64,000 nucleotides of DNA from Planctomycetota bacterium. Its GTDB lineage: Bacteria > Planctomycetota > UBA1135 > GCA-002686595. Where the stretch lies: contig JAIOPM010000033.1 of assembly GCA_021413885.1 (NCBI GenBank), positions 1-64,000 of the forward strand. The letters are read 5' to 3'. Below, in pieces: positions 45,340 through 54,318 of this stretch (position 1 is its first letter; each line of letters starts with the position of its first letter). The translations under genes were made by a program, and so were the position numbers. The notes under the pieces are model-generated. The model had not been told where the DNA came from and ran no database searches. It was given only the letters and a program-made list of their open reading frames with translations.

Positions 45340-46361
45340 CCGACGAACATTCCCTTGAAGAGCTCGAAGCGCCGTTCGAGGTCGGCGCCGATCTTCGACC
45401 AGTCGACGCGCATCGTCTTGAACTCCGCCGCCGAGCGCACGTGCGCGGGCCTCGGCACGTCGGCGCGCACCGGGATCTGCGCGGCGTCGCAGCGGGCGAG
45501 CTCGGCTTCGACGTCCTTCGAGAGCACCCAGTCGACGAACGCTCGTGCCGCGTCGGGGTGGGGGGCGTTCGCGAGGATCATCACCGAGTTCGGGATCACC
45601 AACGTGCCTTCGCCGTCCTGATCGGGATAGACGACCGCGACCGGCGCGCCCTTCATCCGCGCGACGTTGAAGTCGTCGGTGTCGGTCAGGCCGTACGCCA
45701 TCTCGCCGGAGCTGACCAAGCGCATCACCTGGCCGTTCGACTGCACGAAGTTCACGCCGGCGGCTTCGAGCTCACGCAGGAACGCGATCGTCTGCGCCTC
45801 CCCGAGCGCATCGATCCACGCCGCCGCATGGCTCAGCGTCGTGCCGGTCAACGGCTTCGCCATGCACGTCTTGCCCTTGAAGCGCGGGTCGAGCAGATCG
45901 CGGACGCCGTGGATCTGCGCGGGGTCGGCGAGGTTCGTGTTGACGATCAGCACCCGCGCGCGCGCGCCGAAACCTGTCCAACGGTGTTGCGGGTCGCGGA
46001 ACTCCGTCGGGATGTCCTTGGCGCTCGGGGAGTCGTAGCTCGCGAGCAGCCCGCGCTCCGCCAGACGCGCCGAGTGCGCGGCCTCGTTGTTCCAGAAAAC
46101 GTCGCAGCGCGGACGGTTGCCTTCCTCGAGGATGCGCGTCACGAGCCCGACGGTCTTCTGTCCCTCGATGTCGAACTCGACACGCACGTCGAGGTTGTGC
46201 TCCTTCGCATAGCGCTGGATCAGCGGCTCGGCGAAGACCTGGTCGTGCGCGCAGTAGACGCGGAGGTCGGGATCGGGCGCGCAAGCGGCGGTGAGCGACG
46301 CGACGCAGGCGAGCACTCCGAGCGAAAGCGAGCGGACGGCGAACAGCGCGAGAGTGTGCAT
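45336..46361 (-). CDS. ABC importer substrate-binding lipoprotein (Fe(III)-type family)
   Basis: 341 residues from ATG 46361 with a lipobox (SLTAAC) after the signal; mature sequence APDPDLRVYCAHDQVFAEPL. Motifs RPRCDVFWNNEAAHSARLAE, GKTCMAKPLTGTTLSHAAAW, GEMAYGLTDTDDFNVARMKG and GTLVIPNSVMILANAPHPDA are those of the FbpA/AfuA-like family. The adjacent tyrosine pair that binds iron in classical FbpA is not evident at the corresponding place (TDTDD), so iron specificity is uncertain. It is the first gene of the five-gene operon. Confidence 0.88.
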   Translation of the reverse strand: MHTLALFAVRSLSLGVLACVASLTAACAPDPDLRVYCAHDQVFAEPLIQRYAKEHNLDVRVEFDIEGQKTVGLVTRILEEGNRPRCDVFWNNEAAHSARLAERGLLASYDSPSAKDIPTEFRDPQHRWTGFGARARVLIVNTNLADPAQIHGVRDLLDPRFKGKTCMAKPLTGTTLSHAAAWIDALGEAQTIAFLRELEAAGVNFVQSNGQVMRLVSSGEMAYGLTDTDDFNVARMKGAPVAVVYPDQDGEGTLVIPNSVMILANAPHPDAARAFVDWVLSKDVEAELARCDAAQIPVRADVPRPAHVRSAAEFKTMRVDWSKIGADLERRFELFKGMFVG

Positions 46362-46604
46362 GCGGGGGATCGTGGAGCTCGTCGTCGGAAGAAGGGTCGC
46401 GCGCCTCGGCAAGCGCCATACCCCGTCGCCGTCGCACGCGAGAAGTCACGGTACTTCGCCGAGCTCGTTACGCCTCCGTGACCGCCGGCTACGGACATGG
46501 AGCGGACTAGGAGCTCGGCGGACTTCCGAGCGTTCGACGGGCCTGCTAGTCTCCGCGTCTTCTTCCGGTCGTGTCAACGACCGAAGCCAAGCCAGGAGCC
46601 CACT

Positions 46605-47786
46605 TTGCATCTCGCAGAACGGTTGTCACGTCTCGGCACGGAGAGCGCCTTCGAGGTGCTCGCCCGCGCGAAGGCCCTCGAAGCCCAGGGCAAGAGCATC
46701 GTCAACCTCGGCATCGGGTCGCCGGACTTCCGGACCCCCGACAACATCGTCGAGGCGGCGATCAAGGCGCTGCGCGACGGCTACCACTTCTACACGCCGG
46801 CGAAGGGGCTGCCGCAAGTGCGCGAGTCGGTCGCGGCGTACCTGCACCGTCAGTACCGCGTCGCGGTCAATCCGGACCACGTGATGATCGTGCCGGGCGG
46901 CAAGCCGACGATGTACTTCGCGATCTCGCTGTTCGGCGAGCCCGGCGCGGAGATCCTCTACCCGAATCCCGGCTTCCCGATCTACGAGTCGTTGATCAAG
47001 TACACCGGCGCGACGCCGGTGCCGATCCCGTTGCGCGAGGAGAACGGGTTTTCGCTCAGCGCCGACGAGGTGCTCTCGAAGATCACGCCGCGCACGCGGC
47101 TCCTGATCTTCAACACGCCCGCGAATCCGACCGGAGGCGTGGTGCCGAAGGCGGAGCTCGACAAGCTCGCCGCCGGACTCGCGAAGCATCCCGACGTCGT
47201 GGTGCTCGCCGACGAGATCTACTCGCGGATGACGTACGACGGCGAGAAGCACACGTGCTTCCTCTCGTACGAGCACCTGCGCGACCGCACGATCCTGCTC
47301 GACGGTTGGTCGAAGACGTTTTCGATGACCGGTTGGCGTCTCGGCTTCGGCGTGTGGCCGGCCGCGTTGATCGCGCAGGCCGAGCGTCTGCAGATCAACT
47401 CGAACTCGTGCGCGAGCGCGCCGATGCAGATGGGGGGGATGGAAGCTTTGAGCGGACCGCAGGACGCGGTCGTGAAGATGATGAAGGCGTTCGACGAACG
47501 CCGGCACGTGATCGTCGACGGACTGAACTCGATCCCGGGCTTCCGTTGCGTGATGCCGAAGGGCGCGTTCTACGCGTTCCCGAACATCGAGGGCACCGGG
47601 TTCAAGTCGAAGGAGCTCGAACAGAAGCTGCTCAACGACGCGGGCGTCGCGGTGCTCGCGGGCACGGCGTTCGGCCAGTTCGGCGAAGGCTTCCTGCGCT
47701 TCAGCTACGCGTCGAGCACCGAGAACATCCAAGAAGCGTTGCGGCGCGTGAAGGCGTTCCTCGCCGCGCACGCGGTCGCGCGCTGA
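46605..47786 (+). CDS. Pyridoxal-phosphate aminotransferase, class I/II
   Basis: 393 residues from TTG 46605, chosen because AGGAG lies six bases upstream and the protein starts (M)HLAERLSRLGTESAFEVLAR. NLGIGSPDFRTPDNIVEAAI, YTPAKGLPQVRESVAAYL, NPGFPIYESLIKYTGATPVP, NTPANPTGGVVPKAEL, the PLP-lysine region DGWSKTFSMTGWRLGFGVW and the carboxylate-binding FLRFSYASSTENI match aspartate/tyrosine-type aminotransferases. It is probably an aspartate- or N-succinyl-type family member; the exact amino donor cannot be read. Threonine aldolase follows 10 bases later. Confidence 0.9.
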   Translation: MHLAERLSRLGTESAFEVLARAKALEAQGKSIVNLGIGSPDFRTPDNIVEAAIKALRDGYHFYTPAKGLPQVRESVAAYLHRQYRVAVNPDHVMIVPGGKPTMYFAISLFGEPGAEILYPNPGFPIYESLIKYTGATPVPIPLREENGFSLSADEVLSKITPRTRLLIFNTPANPTGGVVPKAELDKLAAGLAKHPDVVVLADEIYSRMTYDGEKHTCFLSYEHLRDRTILLDGWSKTFSMTGWRLGFGVWPAALIAQAERLQINSNSCASAPMQMGGMEALSGPQDAVVKMMKAFDERRHVIVDGLNSIPGFRCVMPKGAFYAFPNIEGTGFKSKELEQKLLNDAGVAVLAGTAFGQFGEGFLRFSYASSTENIQEALRRVKAFLAAHAVAR

Positions 47787-47796
47787 TTCGAATTCG

Positions 47797-48834
47797 ATGA
47801 ACGCCGCGAGCGACTTCCGCAGCGACACCGTCACCCGGCCGGGCGCGGCGATGCGCGCGGCGATCGCGGCCGCCGAAGTCGGCGACGACGTGCTCGACGG
47901 CGATCCGACGGTGCGCAAGCTCGAAGCGCGCGCGGCGGAGTGGCTCGGCAAGGACGGAGCGCTCTTCGTGCCGAGCGGCACGATGGCGAATCAGGTCGCG
48001 CTCGGCGCGTGGACGAAGCCTGGCGACGAGATCATCGTCGAACGCGAGGCGCACGTCGTGCGCTGGGAGGCCGGCGCCGCCGGGTTCCTGCACGGCGTGC
48101 AGAGCGTGACGCTGTCGAGCGTGCGCGGAGCGATGGACCCCGAGGAAGTTCGCGCGACGATCCGGCCCGACTTCATCCACTGTCCGCGCACGGCGCTGAT
48201 CTGCATCGAACAGACGCACATGGGGTCCGGCGGCTCGGTCGTGCCTCTCGCGAACTTCGAGGCGATCGCCGCGGTCGCGCGCGAGCGGAAGCTCCCGGTG
48301 CACATGGACGGCGCGCGCCTCGCGAACGCCGCGGTCGCGTCGGGCCTCGCGGCGCAGCGTTTCGCCGCGTGCGCGGATTCGGTGTCGCTGTGTTTCTCGA
48401 AGGGCCTCGGCGCGCCGGTCGGTTCGGTGGTCGCGGGCTCGAACGAATTCCTGCAACGCGCGAAAGTGGTGCGCAAGCGCCTCGGCGGTTGGATGCGACA
48501 GAGCGGTCTGCTCGCCGCCGGCGCGCTCTACGCGCTCGAGCACCACGTCGAACGCTTGGCTGACGACCATGCGCTCGCGAAGGCACTCGCGCACGCGTTG
48601 CACGGTCTGCCGGGCCTCGCGTGTCCGCCGGAGAGCGTCGAGACCAACCTCGTGCTCGTCCAAGTTGCGCACGCAGACTTCGACGGCGCCGCGCTCGCCG
48701 CGCGCTTCAAGGAACACGGCGTGCTCGTCTCCGCGCTCTCGCCGCGCGTGTTGCGTTTCGTCACGCACTTGGACGTCGGTCGCGCCGACGTCGAGCGCGT
48801 CGCGCGCGCCGCCAAGACGATCCTGAACGCGTAA
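47797..48834 (+). CDS. ltaE: Low-specificity L-threonine aldolase
   Basis: 345 residues. FRSDTVTRPGAAMRAAIAAA then GDDVLDGDPTVRKLE is the family start; SGTMANQVAL, EQTHMGSGGSVVPLANFEAI, HMDGARLANAAVASG and the PLP lysine in SLCFSKGLGAPVGSVVAG follow. It cleaves threonine or allo-threonine to glycine and acetaldehyde. It likely shares a transcript with the aminotransferase upstream. Confidence 0.93.
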   Translation: MNAASDFRSDTVTRPGAAMRAAIAAAEVGDDVLDGDPTVRKLEARAAEWLGKDGALFVPSGTMANQVALGAWTKPGDEIIVEREAHVVRWEAGAAGFLHGVQSVTLSSVRGAMDPEEVRATIRPDFIHCPRTALICIEQTHMGSGGSVVPLANFEAIAAVARERKLPVHMDGARLANAAVASGLAAQRFAACADSVSLCFSKGLGAPVGSVVAGSNEFLQRAKVVRKRLGGWMRQSGLLAAGALYALEHHVERLADDHALAKALAHALHGLPGLACPPESVETNLVLVQVAHADFDGAALAARFKEHGVLVSALSPRVLRFVTHLDVGRADVERVARAAKTILNA

Positions 48835-48869
48835 CGTCCGCGCACACTCTCTTCGAAATCCGGAGCACC

Positions 48870-50222
48870 ATGGGCATCTTCAAGGCGTACGACATCCGCG
48901 GCCTCTACAAGACCGAACTCGACGCCGAGCTCGCGAAGAAGATCGGCAACGCGTTCGCGCGTTTCCTGAAGGCGAAGCGTCTCGTCGTCGGCCGCGACAT
49001 GCGCACGCACAGTCCCGAACTCGCCGCCGCGACGATCGAAGGCATGCGCGACGCGGGTTGCGACGTGATCGACATCGGGCTCGCGTCGACGCCGATGGCG
49101 TACTTCGCGATCGGCTCGCTCGATTGCGACGGCGGCTTGAACGTCACCGCGAGCCACAATCCGGGTCAGTACAACGGCTTCAAACTCTGCTCGCGCGGCG
49201 CGCGGCCGATCTCGGCGGCGAACGGGATCCTCGACGTCGAGCGCATGACCAAGGAGCCGTATCCGACTCCGGTCGCGGCGCGCGGCAAGATCGAGAAGCG
49301 CGAGCTGCTCGAAGCCTACGCCGACCACGTCGCGCGTTTCGCCAAGCTCGACCGCAAGATCAAGATTGCCATCGACGTCGCGAACGGGATGGAGGCGTAC
49401 ACGCTGCCCGCGATCCTGAAGCGCATCCCGCTGATCGAGGCGAAGACGCTCTTCATGGAACTCGACGGCACGTTCCCGAACCACGAGGCGAATCCGTTGA
49501 AGGAGGAGAACCTCGATCCGGTGCGCGCGCTGGTGAAGTCGAGCGGCGCGGAGCTCGGCGTCGGTTTCGATGGCGACGCGGATCGCTGCTGCTTCGTCGA
49601 CGAGACCGGGCGAACCGTCCCCGCGGACTTCATGACCGCATTGCTCGCGCGCGCAGAACTCGCGAAGAAGCCCGGCGCGCCGATCATCTACGACCTGCGT
49701 TCGTCGTGGGTCGTGAAGGAAGAGATCCTGAAGGCCGGCGGCAAGCCGCTGCGCGATCGCGTGGGCCACTCGTTCATCAAGGCGACGATGCGCAAGGAAG
49801 GCGCGGTGTTCGGCGGCGAGCTCTCGGGCCACTTCTACTTCGCCGACAACTTCGTGTGCGACTCCGGCGTGATCGCGATGGTCAGCGCGCTCAACTTGCT
49901 CGCGAAGAGTCCGAAGAAGCTCTCGCAGATGGCGGGGGAGCTGCGTCGCTACCACGCGACGGGCGAGATCAATTTCCACGTCGAGGACAAGAACGCGTTG
50001 CTCGCCGAGTTGAAGAAGCGCTATGCCGCGGGACGTCAGGACGAACTCGACGGCATCTCCGTCGCTTTCGGCGAACTCGGGGATGCCGAGTGGTGGTGGT
50101 TCAACGTGCGCGCGTCGAACACCGAGCCGCTCTTGCGCCTCAACCTCGAGGCGTCGACGGCGAAGCTGCGCGACGCGAAGCGCGCGGAGCTCGTCGCGCT
50201 GCTCGGCGAACCGGAGTCGTGA
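48870..50222 (+). CDS. Phosphomannomutase/phosphoglucomutase
   Basis: 450 residues from ATG 48870, 35 bases after ltaE. MGIFKAYDIRGLYKTELDAE start, phosphoserine loop GGLNVTASHNPGQYNGFKL, metal site GVGFDGDADRCCFVDE, sugar-binding FGGELSGHFYF and phosphate-binding RASNTEPLLRLNLEA are the four signature elements of the alpha-D-phosphohexomutase superfamily. It interconverts mannose- or glucose-6-phosphate and the 1-phosphate, providing precursors for LPS and exopolysaccharide made by genes nearby. Confidence 0.94.
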   Translation: MGIFKAYDIRGLYKTELDAELAKKIGNAFARFLKAKRLVVGRDMRTHSPELAAATIEGMRDAGCDVIDIGLASTPMAYFAIGSLDCDGGLNVTASHNPGQYNGFKLCSRGARPISAANGILDVERMTKEPYPTPVAARGKIEKRELLEAYADHVARFAKLDRKIKIAIDVANGMEAYTLPAILKRIPLIEAKTLFMELDGTFPNHEANPLKEENLDPVRALVKSSGAELGVGFDGDADRCCFVDETGRTVPADFMTALLARAELAKKPGAPIIYDLRSSWVVKEEILKAGGKPLRDRVGHSFIKATMRKEGAVFGGELSGHFYFADNFVCDSGVIAMVSALNLLAKSPKKLSQMAGELRRYHATGEINFHVEDKNALLAELKKRYAAGRQDELDGISVAFGELGDAEWWWFNVRASNTEPLLRLNLEASTAKLRDAKRAELVALLGEPES

Positions 50223-50623
50223 GCAACGCTCCTCGCTGGGCGGTGGGCGTGAGCGTCGGCGTCATCGTGATGCTCGTCCTCGCATTCTTCGTCGCAAAGC
50301 GGTTGGCCAATCCTCCTCGCAAGGCCTTTCCATCGAGCGCTGTCGGTTCGAGCCACGCCGACGCAGACGAAGAGCGAGTCATCGTCCGCGGCACGGTGCT
50401 CGACGCACAGAGCAGCGAGCCTCTCTCCGACGTCGAAGTCGTCGCCCCCAACGGCACGAAGACGCGCTCGGACTCCGCCGGCCGCTTCGAGTTCGTCGAC
50501 TTGCCCGAAGAACTTTCCGGCCCGCTGACCGCGACCGCGAAGGACGGCGCGACCGCCGAGAACCGCCTCCGCCCGCTCCGCCCTGGCGTCCTGGAGGTCG
50601 TTCTCCGCTTGCGAGCGCCTTGA
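50219..50623 (+). CDS. Membrane-anchored protein with one carboxypeptidase-like regulatory domain
   Basis: 134 residues from GTG 50219, overlapping the mutase stop (GTGA). One membrane helix, AVGVSVGVIVMLVLAFFVAK, is followed by a short linker and a single beta-sandwich-like repeat VIVRGTVLDAQSSEPLSDVE, then NGTKTRSDSAGRFEFVDLPE. It is the same domain type as in the sigma fusion and in the protein at 28255. External, function unknown. Confidence 0.7.
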   Translation: MSNAPRWAVGVSVGVIVMLVLAFFVAKRLANPPRKAFPSSAVGSSHADADEERVIVRGTVLDAQSSEPLSDVEVVAPNGTKTRSDSAGRFEFVDLPEELSGPLTATAKDGATAENRLRPLRPGVLEVVLRLRAP

Positions 50624-50739
50624 ACGTCCCTCGCGACCCGCGCGTGGGGCCGCCTCGTCGTTGACTCGACCCCCGGAGAGCGGCGATCTTGGGTCGCCGT
50701 CCGTCCGGACCCGAAAAGGACGCCGTGCCGCCGCCCCCC

Positions 50740-52569
50740 ATGTCCAAGCGTCTGATCCTGCTCTGTCTCTTGGCCTGGTTCGGGGCCCTTGCGTCGCCCG
50801 CCGCCGCCCAGGACGCCTCGGCGACCGCCCGGCGCGTCAATCAGCCGTGGGCTCGTTTGATCGAGCGCGACAAGCGCGTCAGCTACACCAGCCGCACCGC
50901 CGGGGCCGCGTTGGCGGCGCTCGGCGATCAAGAGCTCTCCGGGTCGCAACGCGCGACCGCGTTCTTCGCCCTCGGTTCGGCGCGCACCGAGACCGAACGC
51001 GCGCGGCTCGAGTCGTGGGCGCTCGAAGGCACGACCGTCGAGCGTCAGGGCGCGGTGCTCGCGCTCGGCGAACTCGGCGGCCGCGACACCAACCTGCTCG
51101 AACGCCTCGCGGGCTCGAAGGACGCCGAGCTCTCGCCGTACGCCGTGCTCGCGCTGCTGCGCAGCCGCAGCGAAGCCGGCGCGAAGTTCGTCGAGGAGCT
51201 CGCGTCGCAGACGGACTCGCCGATCGGCGCGAGCGCGGCGGCGTTGCGCGCGTTCGTCGCCGACGCCGCGACCGCGTCGTCGCATCCGGTCGCGCAACGT
51301 TGGCTCGAACTGCGCTGGGAATCCGCGCGGCGCTACGGACTGATCGACGGTCAGACGTGGTCGACCAAGATCCTCGAAGGCTTGCTCGCCGACCCGCGCT
51401 TCCTCGACGGCGTCGTCTACGGCGCCGCCTCGCAGATGAAGGACAGCGTCGTGCGCGACCACTTCCTCGAGCTCGTGCTCGACGCTCCGCCGACCGAGTG
51501 TCTGCGCGGCGCGGTCGACGTGTTGCCGACGGAACTCGATCGGCTCGTCGCCACCGGCCTGTGGACGCCCGCGGACGAAGTCGAGTGGACCGCGCTGCTG
51601 AACGAGATCGACGAAGGGCGACTCGAGAGCCTGACGCCGAACATCCTCCGCCAAGCGCGCGTCGTCGCGAGTCTGCGCACGTACGCGTCGCTGCTCTTGG
51701 TGCGCGGCGGTCACCAAGAAGGCGCGCCGCTGCTCGAGCTCGAGATCAACTCCGACGATCCGATCGCGCGCATGCGCATCGCCGACGTGTGGGGCGGCAC
51801 CGGCAACAAGACGCTCATTCCGCGGTTGCTGACGATGCTCAACGACGTCGACGCCCAAGTGCGCAACGCGTCGTTGGTCGCGCAGCTGCGGCTCGGCTAC
51901 GGCCCGGCGCGCGAGAAGATCCGCGAACGCCTCGCGCAGGCGAAGGATGCCGAGCACGACATCCTCTTCCACGCGCTCTGCCGCAACGCGCGCGACTCCG
52001 AGGCGAAGGCGTTGCTCGTCGATCGTTTCGGTTCGCTGTCGAAGGGCGATCAAATCCTCGCCGCGACGTACTTGTCGCTCGGCGGACGCACGAGCGAGCG
52101 CGGCGTGCTGCGCGACATCCTCAACGCGACCCCGCCGACCGGCGAGATCGGCGCGCGCATCGTGCGCTCGATCGGCGTCACGCCGACCGCCGAGGACGCG
52201 ACGATCCTGCGCGGACTCTTCCCGCGCGAAGGCGAACTCGAGATCAACATCGCGCTCGTGCTCGGCCTGATCGAAGCCAACGATCCCGCCGCGGTGCCGG
52301 TGCTGCGCGCCGCGCTGTGGAGCGAGCCGTGGGGCCGCAGCCTGCTCGCCGCCGGCGTCTGGGTGCAGATGGACGGCGTCGACGCGTTGATGTCCGAGCT
52401 CCAACGTCCGCCGGTCGCCGCGACCGCGCGCGACCTGCGACGCGTCGGCTTCGCGATCGGCGAGTGGGGCGGCATCGAGGCCGCGGAGGAACTCGCGCGC
52501 CGCGGCGGCGCCGCGGATCCGGCGGTGCAAGGCGCGTTGCTCGCGGCTCTGGGTGGACGCACGCGCTGA
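50740..52569 (+). CDS. Secreted HEAT-repeat protein
   Basis: 609 residues from ATG 50740: signal MSKRLILLCLLAWFGALASP with cleavage at AAAQD, then many alpha-helical repeats (GAALAALGDQELSGSQRATA, QGAVLALGELGGRDTNLLER, MRIADVWGGTGNKTLIPRLL and AQVRNASLVAQLRLGYGPAR). Repeats of about 35 residues with alternating hydrophobic helices indicate a HEAT/armadillo-like solenoid exported to the periplasm. No catalytic motif. A second, lipidated HEAT protein is at 40711-42165. Confidence 0.75.
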   Translation: MSKRLILLCLLAWFGALASPAAAQDASATARRVNQPWARLIERDKRVSYTSRTAGAALAALGDQELSGSQRATAFFALGSARTETERARLESWALEGTTVERQGAVLALGELGGRDTNLLERLAGSKDAELSPYAVLALLRSRSEAGAKFVEELASQTDSPIGASAAALRAFVADAATASSHPVAQRWLELRWESARRYGLIDGQTWSTKILEGLLADPRFLDGVVYGAASQMKDSVVRDHFLELVLDAPPTECLRGAVDVLPTELDRLVATGLWTPADEVEWTALLNEIDEGRLESLTPNILRQARVVASLRTYASLLLVRGGHQEGAPLLELEINSDDPIARMRIADVWGGTGNKTLIPRLLTMLNDVDAQVRNASLVAQLRLGYGPAREKIRERLAQAKDAEHDILFHALCRNARDSEAKALLVDRFGSLSKGDQILAATYLSLGGRTSERGVLRDILNATPPTGEIGARIVRSIGVTPTAEDATILRGLFPREGELEINIALVLGLIEANDPAAVPVLRAALWSEPWGRSLLAAGVWVQMDGVDALMSELQRPPVAATARDLRRVGFAIGEWGGIEAAEELARRGGAADPAVQGALLAALGGRTR

Positions 52570-52588
52570 GCGCGCGGGCTCTTCACTC

Positions 52589-53395
52589 ATGGCAGCGAAC
52601 ACGGAACGCGTCTGGCGGGCGAGCGGCGTCGTCAGCCTGCTCACCGACTTCGGCCTGATCGATCCCTACGTTGGCGTGATGCACGGCGTGATCCTCTCGT
52701 CGTCGCCGACCGCGCGCGTCGTCGATCTCACGCACGGCGTCCCGCCGCAGGACATCGCGGTCGCCGCGTTCTACCTCGAACGCGCATGGAGCTACTTCCC
52801 GAATGGCACGATCCACGTCGCGGTCGTCGATCCGGGCGTCGGCTCGTCGCGGCGCATCCTCGCGGTCGGCGCGCACGGCCACGTCTTCCTCGCGCCCGAC
52901 AACGGCTTGTTGACGTGCTACTTCGAGCCCGCGACGTTCGTGCGCGCGCTCGACATCGAACGTTTCTCGCTGCGCGGTCGCAGCCGCACCTTCCACGGCC
53001 GCGACGTGTTCGCACCCGCGGCGGCGAGGTTGGTCGAGGGGCTCGACCCGCGCGAACTCGGGCCCGAGTGCTCGGATCCCGTGCGGCGCGAAGGCTCCGG
53101 TCCGCGGCGGCTCCCTGAGCGCGCGATCGAGGCCCATGTGCTCTTCGCCGACCGTTTCGGCAACTTGGTGACCGATCTGCGCGCGTCCGACCTCGAAGGC
53201 GGACCTTCCCAGTGGGTCGCGAGGGTCGGGGAGCGTAGGATCCCGCTTCTCGCCACCTACTCCGAGGCACGCGCGGGCGAGCTGATCGCGTTGGTCGATT
53301 CCTTCGGCTGCGTCGAGCTCGCGGTCGTCAACGGCAGCGCCGCCCAGCGGCTCGCGCTCTCGCCCGGAGCCAAGGTGCGCTTCGAGAGGACGTGA
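52589..53395 (+). CDS. SAM hydroxide adenosyltransferase (DUF62) family protein
   Basis: 268 residues from ATG 52589. VVSLLTDFGLIDPYVGVMHG then VILSSSPTARVVDLTHGVPP is the DUF62 N-terminal signature with the conserved TDFG. HVAVVDPGVGSSRRIL, LAPDNGLLTCYF, FHGRDVFAPAAARL and FADRFGNLVTDLR follow. Members of this family convert SAM and water to adenosine and methionine, related to chlorinases and fluorinases. The next gene starts 5 bases after the stop (or overlaps it at GTG 53392). Confidence 0.9.
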   Translation: MAANTERVWRASGVVSLLTDFGLIDPYVGVMHGVILSSSPTARVVDLTHGVPPQDIAVAAFYLERAWSYFPNGTIHVAVVDPGVGSSRRILAVGAHGHVFLAPDNGLLTCYFEPATFVRALDIERFSLRGRSRTFHGRDVFAPAAARLVEGLDPRELGPECSDPVRREGSGPRRLPERAIEAHVLFADRFGNLVTDLRASDLEGGPSQWVARVGERRIPLLATYSEARAGELIALVDSFGCVELAVVNGSAAQRLALSPGAKVRFERT

Positions 53396-53400
53396 CGACG

Positions 53401-54312
53401 ATGATTCGCAAAGTGGCTCTGGTCGGCGTGCCCATGGACCTCGGCGGCGGACGCCGCGGGGTCGACATGGGTCCGAGCGCGTTGCGCATCGCGGGGCTCG
53501 AGGACGGCGTGCGGGCGCTCGGCCTCGAGTACGAGGACAAGGGCAACATCGGCGTGCCCCAACCCGAGTCGCGCGAGCCCAAGAACCCGAAGGCGCGGTT
53601 CCTGTTCGAGATCGCGAACTGCTGTCGGCGCCTGCGCGCGCGCGTCGAGCGCATCCTCGACTCCGGCGCGATGCCGATCGTCGTCGGCGGCGACCATTCG
53701 ATCGCGATCGGCACGGTCGCGGCTCTTTCCTCTTGGCATCACCGCCGCGCGGAGAAGATCGGCCTGATCTGGTTCGATGCCCACGGCGACATGAACACGC
53801 CCGACTCGACTCCGTCTGGCAACATCCACGGCATGCCGTGCGCGACGATCCTCGGTCGCGGTTCACCGGAGCTCGTCGGCATCGGCGACCGCGTGCCGAT
53901 GGTCGACGTCAAGAACGCCGTGATCGTCGGCGTGCGCGACGTCGATCAATACGAGCGGCGCGAGATCAAGGACGTCGGCGTCACCGTGTTCACGATGCGC
54001 GACATCGACATGCTCGGCATGAACGAGGTGATGAAGCGCGCGATCGCGATCGCGACCGACGGCACCGCGGGTTTCCATTTGTCGTTCGACCTCGACGGCG
54101 TCGACCCGAGCGTCGCGCCCGGCGTCGGCACTCCGGTGCCCGGCGGCACGAACTTCCGCGAGTCGCACCTCGTGATGGAGAACGCGTACGAGTCGGGCAA
54201 GTTGCTCGGGCTCGAGATCACCGAGATCAACCCGATCCTCGACGTGAAGAATCGCACGGCGGAGGTCGCGGTGCAGCTCGTGCTGTCGGCCCTCGGCAAA
54301 CGCATCCTCTGA
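53401..54312 (+). CDS. rocF: Arginase
   Basis: 303 residues from ATG 53401; GTG 53392, overlapping the previous stop, is an alternative. KVALVGVPMDLGGGRRGVDM then GPSALRIAGL is the arginase-type start. Manganese ligands are in GGDHSIAIGT, IWFDAHGDMNTP and FHLSFDLDGVDPSVAPGVGT. The product would hydrolyse arginine to ornithine and urea; agmatinase is less likely given DMNTPDSTPSGNIHGMP, the arginase-type substrate loop. Seven bases separate it from the exporter permease. Confidence 0.92.
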   Translation: MIRKVALVGVPMDLGGGRRGVDMGPSALRIAGLEDGVRALGLEYEDKGNIGVPQPESREPKNPKARFLFEIANCCRRLRARVERILDSGAMPIVVGGDHSIAIGTVAALSSWHHRRAEKIGLIWFDAHGDMNTPDSTPSGNIHGMPCATILGRGSPELVGIGDRVPMVDVKNAVIVGVRDVDQYERREIKDVGVTVFTMRDIDMLGMNEVMKRAIAIATDGTAGFHLSFDLDGVDPSVAPGVGTPVPGGTNFRESHLVMENAYESGKLLGLEITEINPILDVKNRTAEVAVQLVLSALGKRIL

Positions 54313-54318
54313 GAGCCC

